Shown: piece by piece, positions 12,540-26,065 of the stretch | Numbering within the stretch: position 1 is the stretch's first letter | Layout: every line of letters begins with the position of its first letter | NCBI GenBank assembly: GCA_028023455.1 | Contig: JAQFVV010000499.1 | Coordinates: forward strand, 248,001 to 312,000 | DNA from: Epiperipatus broadwayi | Taxonomy: Eukaryota; Onychophora; Udeonychophora; Euonychophora; Peripatidae | Length of the DNA stretch: 64,000 bases | Direction of reading: 5' to 3' | Translations under genes and position numbers: made by a program | Notes under the pieces: generated by a model | Database searches by the model: none | What the model was told of the DNA's origin: nothing | The model's input: the letters and a program-made list of their open reading frames with translations, nothing else

Positions 12540-14175
12540 AAAGCTCTAACCATTTAGGCAATTCTGACAAAAGAAACAGTTAATAGAAATATGATATATT
12601 TATCTATGAAGATCCTCCTGATTTCTCTATTTTTTTTTTTGAGGACAAGGTTTAATGAGTGGTTTTTATACATTATGAATTGTCACATTAGATTGATTTA
12701 TAGAATTATTTTCCATTATCATGTGAAAATCTTTACCCCCCCCCTTTCTGTCCAATATTTTTATTTTTCTTCCCCATTAAACACATTTTCAATGGGACAT
12801 GCATGATTTGCTACTTTAAATACATATATTGTTTCATCTATAATCATTTTTTTTTGTTCTTTTAATCATTTTTCAATGATTTGACTGATTTTATTAATAT
12901 ATATATATATATCTTTCCATATTTACATGTTACTTGATAAATGCAATCTTTGTTTTTCAGCATTTCCAGTTTGGGTTTTGCATAAATTAGAATTCCTCAT
13001 AGTTAACAATAGCTTTAGAAAACTGTTTTAATATTATACTGATTGCAGATTTTCTTTAGTTTGTATGCTATCCATGATATATATTCACACATTACAATGC
13101 TGACAGTTGATTTTTTCTTTGATGTTTTTTTCTCTTTTAGCAGTCTGTTTAAGTTTTCTAATGATAACTAATGGATTGATAATGTTATTCTTCATGAAAA
13201 TCTTTCCATGCATAACTATCTGCCCACCAATTAATGCTTTAAACAAACTTCTGTTACTCTGTTCCATAGTAATAATAAAACTTTAATGTTTGTGTTTCTG
13301 TCATGATTAGATGTATATGCTAAATATTTTTCTTTAGGTATGGGTTTTCTATATGCTATAATTTTGCTGTGAAATAGAATTATTATAAAAATATCTTAAA
13401 ATGCCATGTTTTTGTCTTGTTCTAATTCTATTATGAATTTCAATGAAGTGAATATATTATTGATATGTGTTCAGAAAGTTTATAATAGTTATTGATATGT
13501 GTTCAGAAAGTTTGTAGTAGTGCTTCACCATGTGGCCACACAACTACAATATCACCATTGTAATAATAACAGACTTTAAGTGGAGATGGAGTAATATTTA
13601 TGAATGTGATTCTACATTTTTCCAAGTAAATGAGAGGTAACAATAGTGAAGAATTCTATATTGCATTGAAAGTATGTTGTTGCTATTCTGAAGAATGTTA
13701 AGAAGTCCTTTATACTATCAATAGAAAAGGTTGTTCTAGTTTCCATGGTCTCATTTAATCTTTTAACTTACAATAGACAATACTTCATCAGAGTTACATT
13801 TGTGAATAAGCTTTTCATATCAAAGTGTATCAATTTGTTAGTTCTTTCAATTTTTATATTGTTGATTATTTCCACAAAGTACGTAAAATCTTTGCAAATG
13901 AACTTTGTCTTGGATATTAGAGGGCTAAAAATCATTAAAATAATCTTAAGTTTTGACATAGTAAATTTCTAAAACTAACCATAGATTTTAATTAGACTAA
14001 AAAGTTGTGAAATTTTGCTGAAATATAATGTTAATCCAGAGTGAAGTGCTCATGATGCTTTCTAAAAAATGCTTGCAATCTTGACTCTGTACTGCCCTTA
14101 TCAGTAAGGAGAATGATTATAAATTTGTCTAGTTTGAAAGATTTAGTAGATTTCTTTTAAATATAGACAATTGTT
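12540..14175 (-). mobile_element. Penelope-like element (PLE1), decayed, RT to GIY-YIG
   Basis: Minus-strand conceptual translation, with shifts and stops, follows PLE order. Near 14130-14040 is a TDKG-type RT N-terminal stretch. At 13768-13959 the frame contains KLIHFDMKSLFTN (motif A; F-D at about 13819-13824). Near 13683-13648 is TTYFQCNIEFF. Near 13575-13519, GDIVVVWPHGEALLQTF sits where the Y-x-D-D box should be, with the first aspartate lost. Near 13370 is AYRKPIPKEKYLAY. At 13085-13267 an open linker ends in KNNIINPLVIIRKLKQ. Finally 12948-12904 reads DCIYQVTCKYGKIYI, the start of the GIY-YIG nuclease. PLE proteins combine a telomerase-like RT with this nuclease. The copy is inactive. 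Its 3' end recurs inverted at 14235-14590. Confidence 0.75.
13457..13520. repeat. Two-copy 32-bp tandem duplication inside PLE1
   Basis: 13457-13488 and 13489-13520 both read TTATTGATATGTGTTCAGAA then AGTTTATAATAG or AGTTTGTAGTAG. The duplication falls in the decayed RT region and must postdate loss of coding function. Confidence 0.85.
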
Positions 14176-14234
14176 GATTTGGGCTGTTGGTGTCTCAAGT
14201 ATTCTTTTCCTTAGAAATACATATATAAGTGAAA

Positions 14235-14590
14235 CTAGCTGATTAATAAATGATTTAAGAACACAAAATAATAATTAAAGGAAAACAAATAAATGCATCA
14301 AAAATAGAAAATCAAGCATATATCAATGAACATAATATATTCATTTGGGAAAAGACAAGAATATTGGACAGGGAGGGGAAAATGTAAAAAATCTTCTCAC
14401 ATGATAATGGCAATTATCCCAATAAGTTAATCTAGTATGATCATTTATAGTCTTTAGAAACCACTTATTAATCTTGCCCTCAAGAAAAAAAATAAAGAAA
14501 TTAGGAAGACTTCAAAGATAACTATATCAATTTTCTATTAACTGCTTGCCTTTGACAGAATGAACTGGAAAAGATATGGTTGAAAAAATA
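14235..14590 (+). mobile_element. Inverted PLE1 3' end (pseudo-LTR-like)
   Basis: This plus-strand segment aligns with the reverse complement of about 12540-12860. Shared blocks are AATATTGGACAG near 14361, TTCTCACATGATAATGG near 14394, CTCAAGAAAAAAAATA near 14481 and TTTCTATTAACTG near 14531. Translation gives AYINEHNIFIWEKTRILDRE, typical of the PLE C-terminal region after GIY-YIG. PLEs are known for terminal repeats that can be direct or inverted, and this pair fits the inverted arrangement. Confidence 0.65.
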
Positions 14591-15531
14591 AATATTTTAT
14601 TTAATTTAACTATTAATTCAGAGTACCATAAAAATGTCCAGGGCTGGCTTAAAAGCTTTGGAGGCCTGGAATTAACCTGTGGGCTGGAAATTGTCACTTC
14701 TAGCCTACTGTATAATTAAATGTATTTGAAAATGTTTAAATTTGTTAAGATTTTCAAATAATCTTTCAACATGAAGTCATATAAGAAAAATAATAATAAG
14801 CTTTCAACAAACAATATAGTTATGTCTTAAAAATAAACTATTATTTTCTTCTCTTTATTAAATTATGACATAGATACTCTGTATAGTTTTTAAATTTTAT
14901 TCTCACATATTTTGGAATTGAAAATTATCCTTAATTATATTCTATTTCTTCTTTTGTAACATAGTATTTTTCTTTTTCTTTTGCAAAATGTTAATATTAT
15001 AGACAGCCAAAAAATGTTTGCATTTGTAGTAAATTAAGTAATTGAAAATTGCTGATAAAATTATTCTTTCATTTCCAATTCTAAATTTCTGAAAACTTAA
15101 TCTCAGTTTCTGAAAACAAAACTTAATGATATCTTCTTACTAAATAGTTTAGTTTATTTCAAAGTTTGTATCAAATAGTATAAATAATTACTAAAATTTA
15201 ATTACTATTTGTTTGTCTCCCCCCACCACCTCCACTTGCTGAGCATACTGAAAAAATGTTTTATTTAGATACGTGCGAAATGCCAAAAACATTAAGTTAA
15301 ATAAAACAATGCTATATTACTATTATTAATTAATAACAATAAGTTCTATTAGTATTATTAGTTATTATTTCCATTATGACTTTAATTATATTTCTTGAAA
15401 TGTAAAATAGTATTTGTAAACAATGAGAGTAATGATAATATTTATTGCAACATGTGTACTGTTATAATATGTATAGTGATAATCCATATATCATCTTTCA
15501 AAATATGGAGAACAAAAACATATTTTGAAAG
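14591..15531. other. AT-rich DNA, nothing firm
   Basis: A slightly GC-richer stretch at 14640-14710 (CCAGGGCTGGCTTAAAAGC) resembles an end of a non-autonomous DNA transposon, but no partner end or TSD was found. The remainder is AT-rich. Confidence 0.4.
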
Positions 15532-15571
15532 CCAACTGATGAGTGCTGATTCAGCACGAAATGCATCTTGG
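15532..15571 (+). ncRNA. Hammerhead ribozyme motif, best copy of family A
   Basis: CCAA (15532-15535), CTGATGA (15536-15542), stem II GTGCTG / CAGCAC (15543-15548 with 15552-15557; 6 perfect pairs, 3-nt loop ATT), GAAA (15558-15561), stem III from ATGCAT (15561-15566), C15567 as the cleavage-site base, then TTGG (15568-15571) closing stem I. Every invariant base of the hammerhead core is present. Stem III is 2 bp with a 2-nt loop, so cleavage as a dimer is plausible, as proposed for PLE hammerheads. Confidence 0.8.
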
Positions 15572-15871
15572 GGATCATTTACTTTTATTATATCTTTATA
15601 TAAGTGAATTTAAAAGAATGGGGAAGTATGGATGTGTTTATTATATCTATAAGATATTACACATGGAAAAGAGAAACGTTAATAACTCCGTGTGTGTAAA
15701 ATAAATAAAAAATCAGATATATTAATCTTTAACTGAGGTTTAAAGTTTATTTCTGTGCTAGAGATAATATCTAGTTTCGAAAATGGTTAGTAATAATCAT
15801 TATTGTATTTATATGAAATGGATGGCGTCAAAGTTGTGAGTGGAGGAAGTTTGACAATGGTAAATGAAAAT
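15532..15871 (+). repeat. Family A2 repeat: hammerhead plus downstream body
   Basis: The hammerhead (15532-15571) is followed by GGGGATCATTTACTTTTATT and a body shared with the inverted pair at 27 kb. Shared blocks are ATATTACACATGGAAAAG near 15652, TATTAATCTTTAACTGAGG near 15718 and GTTAGTAATAATCATTATTG near 15786. The HHR-plus-flank segment also matches 32.94-33.07 kb. It differs downstream from the copies with the tRNA-like head, so I treat it as a subfamily. Confidence 0.7.
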
Positions 15872-16371
15872 GTAGCAATATTTTGAAAACCATATTAACG
15901 AAAAATATTAAAAATCATAAACATGAATAATTTAATGATTACTATTCACTGGCCAATTCAAAATTATAACTCAAAACAGTCTCTATTATGCGCAAACTGT
16001 TTGTGGGTGCATATGTATATATATAATATTCAAAAAGTTAATGCAAATGTAAAGTATAGTGACGAGATATTTGCAGATTTTTCATGCTTATGCGCATAAC
16101 AATTTTGATTTTAATTTTATAAATAACAAAAATACGTGAAGACACCCTTAAAACTATTACATATTATTTATATAACTTAAGTAAATTTTAAATATTACTT
16201 TCTAAAAATATATATTTGAATATTAATTATTTTGGGCAAATAAAAAAGAGTCAATTTAGAACATTTTACAAAAAATGTAACAATAATTTATGAGATAAAA
16301 TATAAAAAGACAAGATTAACAGATGAAATTAATGGACATAATCACAACCACTTTGAATAAAAACAATTACA

Positions 16372-16500
16372 TCTTTTATTGCTCAGAAGTTCACAATAAG
16401 TTTGAGTACTTGAAATGAGATAGCTGGACCCTAATCCATAGTGTTTAAACACCAGAACCTGTCACTCTATTACTGAATCACTCCAGGTTCAGCATTTGAG
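16372..16500 (-). repeat. tRNA-derived SINE copy (minus strand)
   Basis: The reverse complement reads a tRNA-like head (AGTAATAGAGTGACAGGTTC, TGTTTAAACACTATGGATTA) and ends in a tail with CTTCTGAGCAATAAAAG, matching the head and tail order of the 32.1 and 38.1 kb copies. Confidence 0.55.
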
Positions 16501-17210
16501 ATGAAGCATTACTCTAACAACATTTTCAAGTCTTCACTTAGACAAAAGCAAGTATCACTTAGACCAAAGTAAAGAATGAAGAGCAAAGAAGATATTGTTT
16601 CAGAACTGTTATTTATCATTCATTGATGATAAAATTAATAAGAAATAAAATTATTTATATGGAATTAGTTTCAGGATTAAAAGGCAGATGAAATTAAGAA
16701 AGAAAATGAAAGTAAAAGGAACAATGCACAAGATTTTATTATATATATATATAATATAATAATTATTGATTTAATAAATATATTATAGTAATTTTTTAGA
16801 ATTTGAATTATATATTATTGAAATAATGTATTAAAAGCAATTTCACAAAAAGAATACTAAATAAGAAATAATTACGCAAAAAAAAAAAAAAAAAACAAGA
16901 GAGAACATTTAAAAAATATATTATAAAAATGCTGTCTGCAGAAAAAAAGGAGGGGGGGGGTCTTTTTTTTCTTAATATATATATTTTTTTAAACTTTTGG
17001 GTTCAAAAACTTATACCTTAAAATTATCACATATGTCATTGCAACATGTTTTTTTAAAACATCCACTTATTTTTTAATCCAAAGTAGTAACTATTGCTAA
17101 TTTGCACTTTTTTTTCACCAAATAAAGTATTCCAAACAATAAGTATTTACCATTATTTTAAGAAATCAAAATAAATAATTTTACTCGTGTCTGGATTACA
17201 GTAATATTTA
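16501..17210. other. AT-rich DNA with A and G homopolymers
   Basis: A18 at about 16878-16895 and a G run near 16952. No gene seen. Confidence 0.5.
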
Positions 17211-17420
17211 AATAAACGTTATGGGCGTTCATATAGAAAATATAGACGTTATAATTTAAACTTTGATTTTATTAATGCTTAGCAGGCTTTCAATATGTAA
17301 AATATCTTATAGATTGCTATGAATATATTTTATATATCAAAAGCATGCTAAAGTTTAAATGAAATCAAAGTTTAAATTATGAAGTCTACCTTTTCTGTAT
17401 GAATGTCCATAACACTATTT
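17211..17420. mobile_element. Hairpin MITE with about 63-bp terminal inverted repeats
   Basis: Left arm 17211-17273 and right arm 17357-17420 are diverged reverse complements, about 80% identical by eye. They share GTTATGG at the ends and an inner block TAATTTAAACTTTGATTT. Inner sequence (GCTTAGCAGGCTTT and AAAAGCATGCTAAAG) extends the stem, so most of the 210 bp folds back. There is no coding capacity. I could not fix an unambiguous target-site duplication, so the superfamily is open. Confidence 0.65.
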
Positions 17421-18439
17421 ACATTATTTTAATAATTTTTTTAATTGCAAAAATATAAATAACAAAAAACATATCAAGGAATATGGCTTAGGGGTTTACA
17501 TTAGAATGACAAATATTAATTTGAAAATTTTTTCTTTCCTTATCTATAAGTGTTTATTGAGAATGTATAGTATTTAATTTTTATTGTTATCATTTTTTGA
17601 CAGGTTACAGCTAGAGTTTAAAAATAATAAAATAATATTAATGTATAACAAACCCAAAACAACAACAGGCATTTGCCTATCTTTTAAAGGTGAAAACAAA
17701 AGCAAAATATACATAAAAAATAGAAAGTCAAAAAATGTAAATTATAGTATCTACAAATATTATTAAATTTTAGTATTAGAATCTCAAAAATATTTAAATT
17801 AGCATTTTATAATGATTAATGAAATTAAAAGCTAGCAGACAAAATAAATAATTTGATTCTTCCAAAACAAAAACAAATTTAAAAAATCCTAAAATAACTA
17901 AAAATTATTAAATTGAAATGGTAAAGTAAAATTTAAAATTCACATTAAAAAAAAACGACAACCTTCAATTACAACTTTACAAACATTTGTTCATGTTTAA
18001 CCCTATCATAGAAAATAAATGAGTTAAATCACCAACCCATTAATTATAATGGTTTATTTTTATTATCAATTCTTTAACACACTGTTTGACTTTATTAAAT
18101 GATATATAATTTTCTTTGTTTTATTAATAATAATTTTGCTATGAAAATCCACACTGTTATGTTTTACAATGTAAGTAGTAAAAAGTATGCATCAAAAGCA
18201 AGATTCAAAGAAGGAATAAAACAAGAAATAAAAATAACATTTTATTTATGCAATAAATCAAATTATTTGAAATAACAAGTAATAATAAAAATCATGTAAG
18301 TTAAGGATTTATGCTATTTGGTAAATTTTTTTAGAAAAATGATAATATAAAAAATAAATATAGTCAAATATCGCCAGTGAAACTAATATATAATCAAATA
18401 TGTTCTTTATTTATTTAAATAAACTTGATTGCAATTAAG
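17421..18439. other. AT-rich DNA, nothing recognised
   Basis: The 60-codon plus frame at 17584-17766 is lysine/asparagine/isoleucine-rich and typical of chance frames in AT-rich DNA. Confidence 0.5.
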
Positions 18440-18790
18440 AATAAAATTGATGATAGACAGTATTTGGAATCGTCTAGTATATGAAAGTCAATTTTGGACA
18501 TTGAGAAAATGATATAAAGAAAATGAAATAGTTTTGAAATGCTGTTTCAGAAGATTATTAATAATATAATAAATGGGAAAAATAATAAATTATAAAGTAC
18601 TACATTGATCAGGAATCTTAAATTTGCTTAGGTAATGGGTAGATGTAATTAAAAATAATTAATACCTTAACATACAATTAATATATGTAAAAAAGTATTA
18701 TGAGAAATGATCAAGAATGAAATAGAGAAAATAGTGGATGATATAAAAAATAATTAGAAGTTGATTTGAAGATTATTCACATCTCTAGAA
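18440..18790 (+). pseudogene. RTE-like LINE reverse transcriptase C-terminal remnant
   Basis: Translation around 18470-18570 reads ESQFWTLRK, a stop, YKENEIVLKCCFRRLLII. This matches the post-catalytic RT segment YGSExWTLxK...xAFExWCxRRxL found in RTE-like and related LINEs. The homologous segment at about 46.28-46.42 kb supports the assignment. Stops and shifts throughout: dead copy. Confidence 0.5.
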
Positions 18791-20002
18791 ATTACAATTC
18801 AGAGAAGGTATTGAAGAAGTATTTCTTTTTGTGCTAAAATGTAATTTGTTCCATTTTAAAATTAAATAGCAGTATTAAAAAAAGGTAAATAACAAAATTA
18901 TATTATTTTAAAAACTATAGAAGTCTAACCAGTAATATTTTCTATTAATATTTATTGATATATTCATTTTATAAATTCAACATAAACAGATGTGTTATTT
19001 AAAATAAAAAAAGTTCAAACCATTAGACATTTTAATTAGAAAAGTATTGGAAAGTTCTAATGATAATAGTCTCTTTTACTTAATCAATAATCTTACTTTA
19101 TAAAGTAAGCAAATTTTTAAGAAAGTGCATTACTTCTTATCATTACCTGCAAATTATTTTTTTTTATCATTTTAATATATTAAGACTAAAGAAAAAACAA
19201 TTGGCATAAATGCTCAAAAATTATCTAAAAATAAAAAGAATAAGATTTTTATAAAAGATGTTACTATATAACAATTACACAATTTCTAAGAAGCATTTTA
19301 AACAATATATTGTACATAAATTAATAGAATTTTGTCACTTTTCAGTATTATATCTGAATATGGCATCATCCATTTGAAACTGTTATGAAATTTAGTGAAC
19401 CAGAAACTTATTATGACATACATTGATTTAATGCATTATTTCAGTGATATGGAAAATGTATTACAAATCTTTTTTGTTGTTTATTTTAATAATCTAAATC
19501 ATTTATAATAATCCTATATAAATAAATTGGCAGCTAAATAAATTTATAACAAATATTAAATCCTGAGAAATAAAATATGTCCAACATAAAGTTATATCAC
19601 TGTGAGCAACGAAATAAATTTTATTTTCCTTGTATTATTTTCTTAATGCATATATTTATGTGAAATAGTTTAAAAAGTCAATTTTGGTTAAATGAGCTTT
19701 TAATTAATTTATGTAAATTATCTTGCAGCAATAACTTTTTAAAATTGGCCTTACTTATAAGAATATGATTGCTGTAACAATGTCTGATAAAAGATAAACA
19801 AAATCTATTTATATAAATGATAAAATCTACTCTATAACTATCTATACAATCATCAGTAATTGATGATGTCAAATACTATAACCAATCAGATACCCAAACA
19901 AGTAAGTTCTGGCTACTGGCCTTTGACAGTGATAAAAATTTGATACCACCTATCATTTCAATGAAAATTAATTGAATTATATGATGCTTTGTTTTACAAT
20001 GG
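18791..20002. other. AT-rich DNA, nothing recognised
   Basis: No motif. The minus frame 19678-19872 is a chance frame. Confidence 0.5.
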
Positions 20003-20112
20003 TTTATTGCTTGGGAATTCATAAGAAATTCGAACATCATAAATTATAAAGATGGATTATGAACCATAGACTAGCTTGCTTTCCAGGTTCTGTCACTCTT
20101 GCATTAGGATGT
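20003..20112 (-). repeat. tRNA-derived SINE copy (minus strand)
   Basis: Plus strand shows the reversed tail TTTATTGCTTGGGAATTCAT and AAGAAATTCGAACATCAT, then ATGGATTATGAACC and CCAGGTTCTGTCACTC. This is the same order as the 22.1 and 38.1 kb copies. Confidence 0.6.
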
Positions 20113-21823
<1,711 letters not shown>

Positions 21824-22048
21824 ACAGTTGTGATGAATGTTTTAAAAATCCAAAGAATAAAAATAAGGCATATTTTAAAATCATTTTAAAAATTATAATA
21901 AAATATCGCATTATCAGCAAATTCAAAAAAATATTAAAATATTCATGATTCATGATAGAAAGTGATGGACATATCAAGATGATTAAATCACCATCAAATT
22001 ATTTTTTATGATTTTATGAAAGAATTAAAAAGTAATATAATCAAATGG

Positions 22049-22160
22049 CTTTATTGTTCTATTGCTTGGGAGTCCATAGGAAGATCAAGCAAAATGCTGA
22101 AACTGGAATCAATCCAAGCACCAAGTTAATGTCCTATAACTGCAGCAACCACATAAGGTA
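22049..22160 (-). repeat. tRNA-derived SINE copy (minus strand)
   Basis: Reversed tail CTATTGCTTGGGAGTCCATA followed by GATCAAGCA, then CTGAAACTGGAATCAATCCA and CAGCAACCAC; parallel to the copies at 20.0 and 38.1 kb. A short trinucleotide-rich tract (TTATTATCATCATC) follows at about 22250-22318. Confidence 0.55.
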
Positions 22161-25100
22161 TGATAAAAGTTTAACGATGTAGATTAGGGAAGTCATGTTT
22201 TAGGATAAATGGTGTTTATTTAAATCTTTAGTAATAGTCTTTATTATTTTGTTATTATTATCATCATCATTATCATGACTATTATTGTTGTTTTTGTTGT
22301 TGTTATTATTATTACTATATCAACTGCTGACTTGCAGTCCAGAATTTATAAAGTAAATTAAACCAATATGGAGATAGACTTATATATAAATTAGTGAAAT
22401 TAATATGTAATAAATTTTCATTACTTAAAATCACTATAATAAGTAAAAAGACATTTCAAAAAGTAAATAATTGTAAAAGAAAATAAATAAATATAAAATA
22501 TGCACAGTACCAACCACTTAGTAAATTTAATAGCAGATGTAAAAAACTATACTATAGCCATAGAGCTTTGAAAGCGCTAAGCTTTAAATAAATTTAATAA
22601 TATATATATAACTTCTTTAACGAGCTTTATAAGTGCATAATTATTGATATTAATTGATGTGGTAGTATTTTTAACTTATGGTTGTAAATATCAATTGAGA
22701 ATTTTAAAGTAAAACAAAAATTGAAAGTGATATCAAGAAATGTTTTAAGAAAAATAATATATATATAAAGAGAGAGACCTTATCTTCTTTTTTCATTTAT
22801 TATAAAGTTTAAGAATATTAAAGGGAAATGTGATTAACAATAACAAAAATACACATTGAATAATGAATTAAGATAATTTGGATCATATTATAAGATGAAA
22901 ATGATTTCTCCTTAATGAAAACAAAAGATTCTGTGCAAAAATCTTATATCCTATTAGCTACAGCTAAACATTTCCTCCTGCAAAAACATTACATATTCCA
23001 GAAAACTCATGTACTTCTTTTCTCTAGTATCATCTTTCATTCTTCCAGCAATGGATAGTTATTTTAAAATCCTATTCTATTTCAATAAAGTTATTTTTTT
23101 TAGCTCCAATAACCTATTCTCAATTTTCTATTTCAGCCATAAATACTCAAACACTCCCTCTTCCCAAATAAAACAAAAAAAAATTTCCCAGTGCTTTACT
23201 TCCTTTATCTTTATATTTCTTTCACTCTTCATATAATTTATCCTGATCTACATTTAACATCCAACAATAAAAAAATGTTCATTATTCTTCTTTCTATTTC
23301 TCTATATACCACATATACATTCCAAATTTGTATTCATTTTTTTTATCCTTTTTCTTGATAAGCATAATTACCATTTTTGCATTAAATGAGAATAAGCTTT
23401 TTCTAGCTTTAACATATAATATTTTATATGTTGAATATTTTAATTCTCACGGAACTCTACAGTTTTTATTCTTTTTCACTATCTAAATTCTATTGGTTTT
23501 TTTTCTAAAAACCTTTAGTAGTCTCTTTTTTCATTTCTCATAATTAAGTACTTGTAAATAACTTTAAATATATTTTCTAGACATTTATATTATCTATTAA
23601 AAATATATATCTAAATAAATTTTCTACTTACTAATAATTGAAAAAAAAAATTACCCAAATAAACATTATTTTTACTATTCTATTTTCATTCATATTATAG
23701 CATTCTAAATATTTGTAATTTGGCTTTAATTTCAGTCATAATTTTAAAGATTAACAATAATTTACCAATCACTGCATATCTGCCTATTTCTTTTTGAGTT
23801 TTACCTAAAACTTCTAAGTTTTATACACAATACAAAACGCTTCAATTTCAAAAAACTAAAATAGATAGCATTACAATTTTTCAAATTATTCTACTTGCCC
23901 TGTATTCTACTTGCTCTTTTTTTTTTTTTTTTTTAACTGTATAAAAATCTTACCAGATTTTTAATCAATCCAATATATTTTTTTTTAATTTGTCTCCTCT
24001 CTAATTTTCAGCTAATTGTATTCACTTTTTCCAGGTAAATATTTTTTATTTTTCGTTATTTCCTTTAATTCTTCTCATGAGTCATTAATATTTTGCGGTT
24101 TACCAATGAATTTAATATTTATAATTTTTTTCTCTTTCTTATATTTCTTTAATAAATAACTGCATATCTTTACACTGTTTTCAAAATATGACCATATTAT
24201 GCATCAAAAAAAAAGAAAGCCGTTATATTAAATGTTTTTCTAGTCCCAGCTATAGTATAAGAATCTTTACTTATTTCGAATTTTTTTTTTACAAATAAAA
24301 TAAATAATAAACATGACAATAGACAACTCTATTTTGATTCGATTTTATATATTATTTCCACAATTCAATATTCAAAAGGCGATGTTTATAAAAGTTATAC
24401 TAGTAAAAAAATTTTAACTATCCTTAATCTTAAATCTACTTCTTATGTTTTCAAGATTCTTATTCACTATCTATTTCAATCTTTGCCATCATTAGTCTTT
24501 TCTATATCTAAAAATGTTATAAATAATTGTTTGTTTTTATAAGACATTTTAAATTAAATATTAAATATTAAAAATTAAGGGCATCATCAGAAAAAAAAAA
24601 TTGAGATGAAATAATGAGATTAAAAAGTTTTCAAAATGGAAAGTTGAATTATATTTGTAAATAAAAAAAAACAGAACGATGAGCTGTCAAGAGATAGATG
24701 ATGATGATTATCGGTATAACCTAATTACAAATTATGCTAGAAATCACAAAGCAAGAATTTAAACTAAAAGATTACAAAGAAATTTTAAGAGTAAAAAGTT
24801 TAATTAAAATAACCAAATACCATGTACAGAACAAAGAAAATCGAACTGATCAAACAAAGCTGCTAATGTTTTAAGAAAAAAGAATTTAAATGTACACAAA
24901 TTGTATTAAAAAAAACGCACTAGTAATTGGATTTATTTTCTCGGCTTTATTTAAATCTACAGAGTATACAGAAAGACTTTTTTAAATATATATATATAAC
25001 AGCGACGAAAATCTAAGAAAAATTGAGAGTTGTTTTTTTATAAAATAAAGCTTAAGCTTAAAGTCAGATTAATAAAATTAAGAAAATATTAGATATTTAA

Positions 25101-25270
25101 TTTAGAACTGTTTATTGATATTTATGACGTATACGTAATACTAAAAATGATTATATATTTAAACAGCAAATAATATTGTTTGACAAAATATTTCTTTTTT
25201 AAAAAATCAATTAATTTAGTTCATAAAATATAATTAGCCACTAGTTTTTAGAGACCTATTATTATTTTCT
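22161..25270. other. AT-rich DNA, mostly pyrimidine-rich, no gene
   Basis: 23.0-24.2 kb is strongly T/C-rich on the plus strand, giving a chance F/S/I-rich frame at 23009-23236. A 31-bp block at 22622-22652 is shared with 35156-35186. Confidence 0.5.
22622..22652 (+). repeat. 31-bp block shared with 35156-35186
   Basis: GAGCTTTATAAGTGCATAAT then TATTGATATTA; 30 of 31 bases match the second site, beyond which similarity ends. Possibly a surviving end of an otherwise unrecognised dispersed repeat. Confidence 0.6.
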
Positions 25271-25320
25271 TAATATATATTATAATATTAAAATATAATA
25301 TATATTATAATATTAAAATA
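25271..25320. repeat. Two-copy 25-bp AT-only tandem repeat
   Basis: 25271-25295 and 25296-25320 are identical (TAATATATATTATAATATTA then AAATA), followed by a T18-type run. Confidence 0.85.
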
Positions 25321-25494
25321 TAATAATTTTTTTTTTTTTTTTAGATTACTAAATCATATGAGAACGTGTTTTTAAAAAAGAATTAAATTTGTATCAATAC
25401 ACTGCTAACTTTTTAATGTTATGATTTTGGCAACATCAAACATTACAAAGTTGGCAATGCTTAGATAGGAATCTGAAAAATACACAAAAATTAA

Positions 25495-26065
25495 ATTTTA
25501 TAGAAAATATGCACGTACTTCTTGCATCCATTGATTACTCTGGCTTGTACTGAGTGGCACTATTGTATGGAAAGTTTTGCCTGTTTTAAAAGCTTGAGCA
25601 AGCATAAGAAATGGTTATCATATGATATTTAGTGGTTTAATACCATCCTGCCAAATAGAATAGTGGTGGCTATAATTATTAAAGAACCAAAGACATCAAA
25701 ATGTATGGGTACTGAACTGAGTTCAGACCTATATGACTATATAAGCTAATGAGCTTGGATTGAAAATGTTATGACTTCAATTTCAGACTCATAGTTTTGT
25801 AGTTAAGTAGAAATAAAAGGTGGCTGCTGGAGGATTGTATTAAATCCTAAGATCTAAGTGCAGTGCTGTCAGATCCAAGTCTCCTCATTGATAAAAGCCA
25901 CAAGCTAGATACTAGTCTGAGAATATGAAATGAGTAGGCATTAAATAGGGATTTTATCCACAAACATTCTTGCATCCATTCATTACTTTGGCTTGCACTG
26001 AGTGGCACTATTGTATGAAGATTTTGCCTTTTTTAACAGCTTGAGCGAGCATATATGATCATGTG
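25495..26065 (+). repeat. Family B retrozyme-like repeat, head-body-HHR-head
   Basis: The head (CTTGCATCCATTGATTACTC near 25519, GAGTGGCACTATTGTATGG near 25553) recurs at about 25969-26060, about 450 bp downstream. The body between them (CAAAATGTATGGGTACTGAA near 25697, GATCTAAGTGCAGTGCTG near 25851) and the ribozyme remnant match the family B copies at 41.5-42.4 and 61.9-63.4 kb. This is one unit plus a repeated head, as expected from a more-than-full-length copy of a circular or multimeric RNA. No open frame. Confidence 0.75.
25886..25920 (+). ncRNA. Decayed hammerhead motif, family B
   Basis: Aligns with the intact family B motif but reads TTGATAA for CTGATGA and GATAC for GAAAC; ACTAGTC (stem III plus cleavage base) is intact. 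Predicted inactive. Confidence 0.5.

Noticed and set aside
14640-14710. End of a DNA transposon (CCAGGGCTGGCTTAAAAGC)
   Set aside because: No matching opposite end or TSD could be found, so not annotated as an element.
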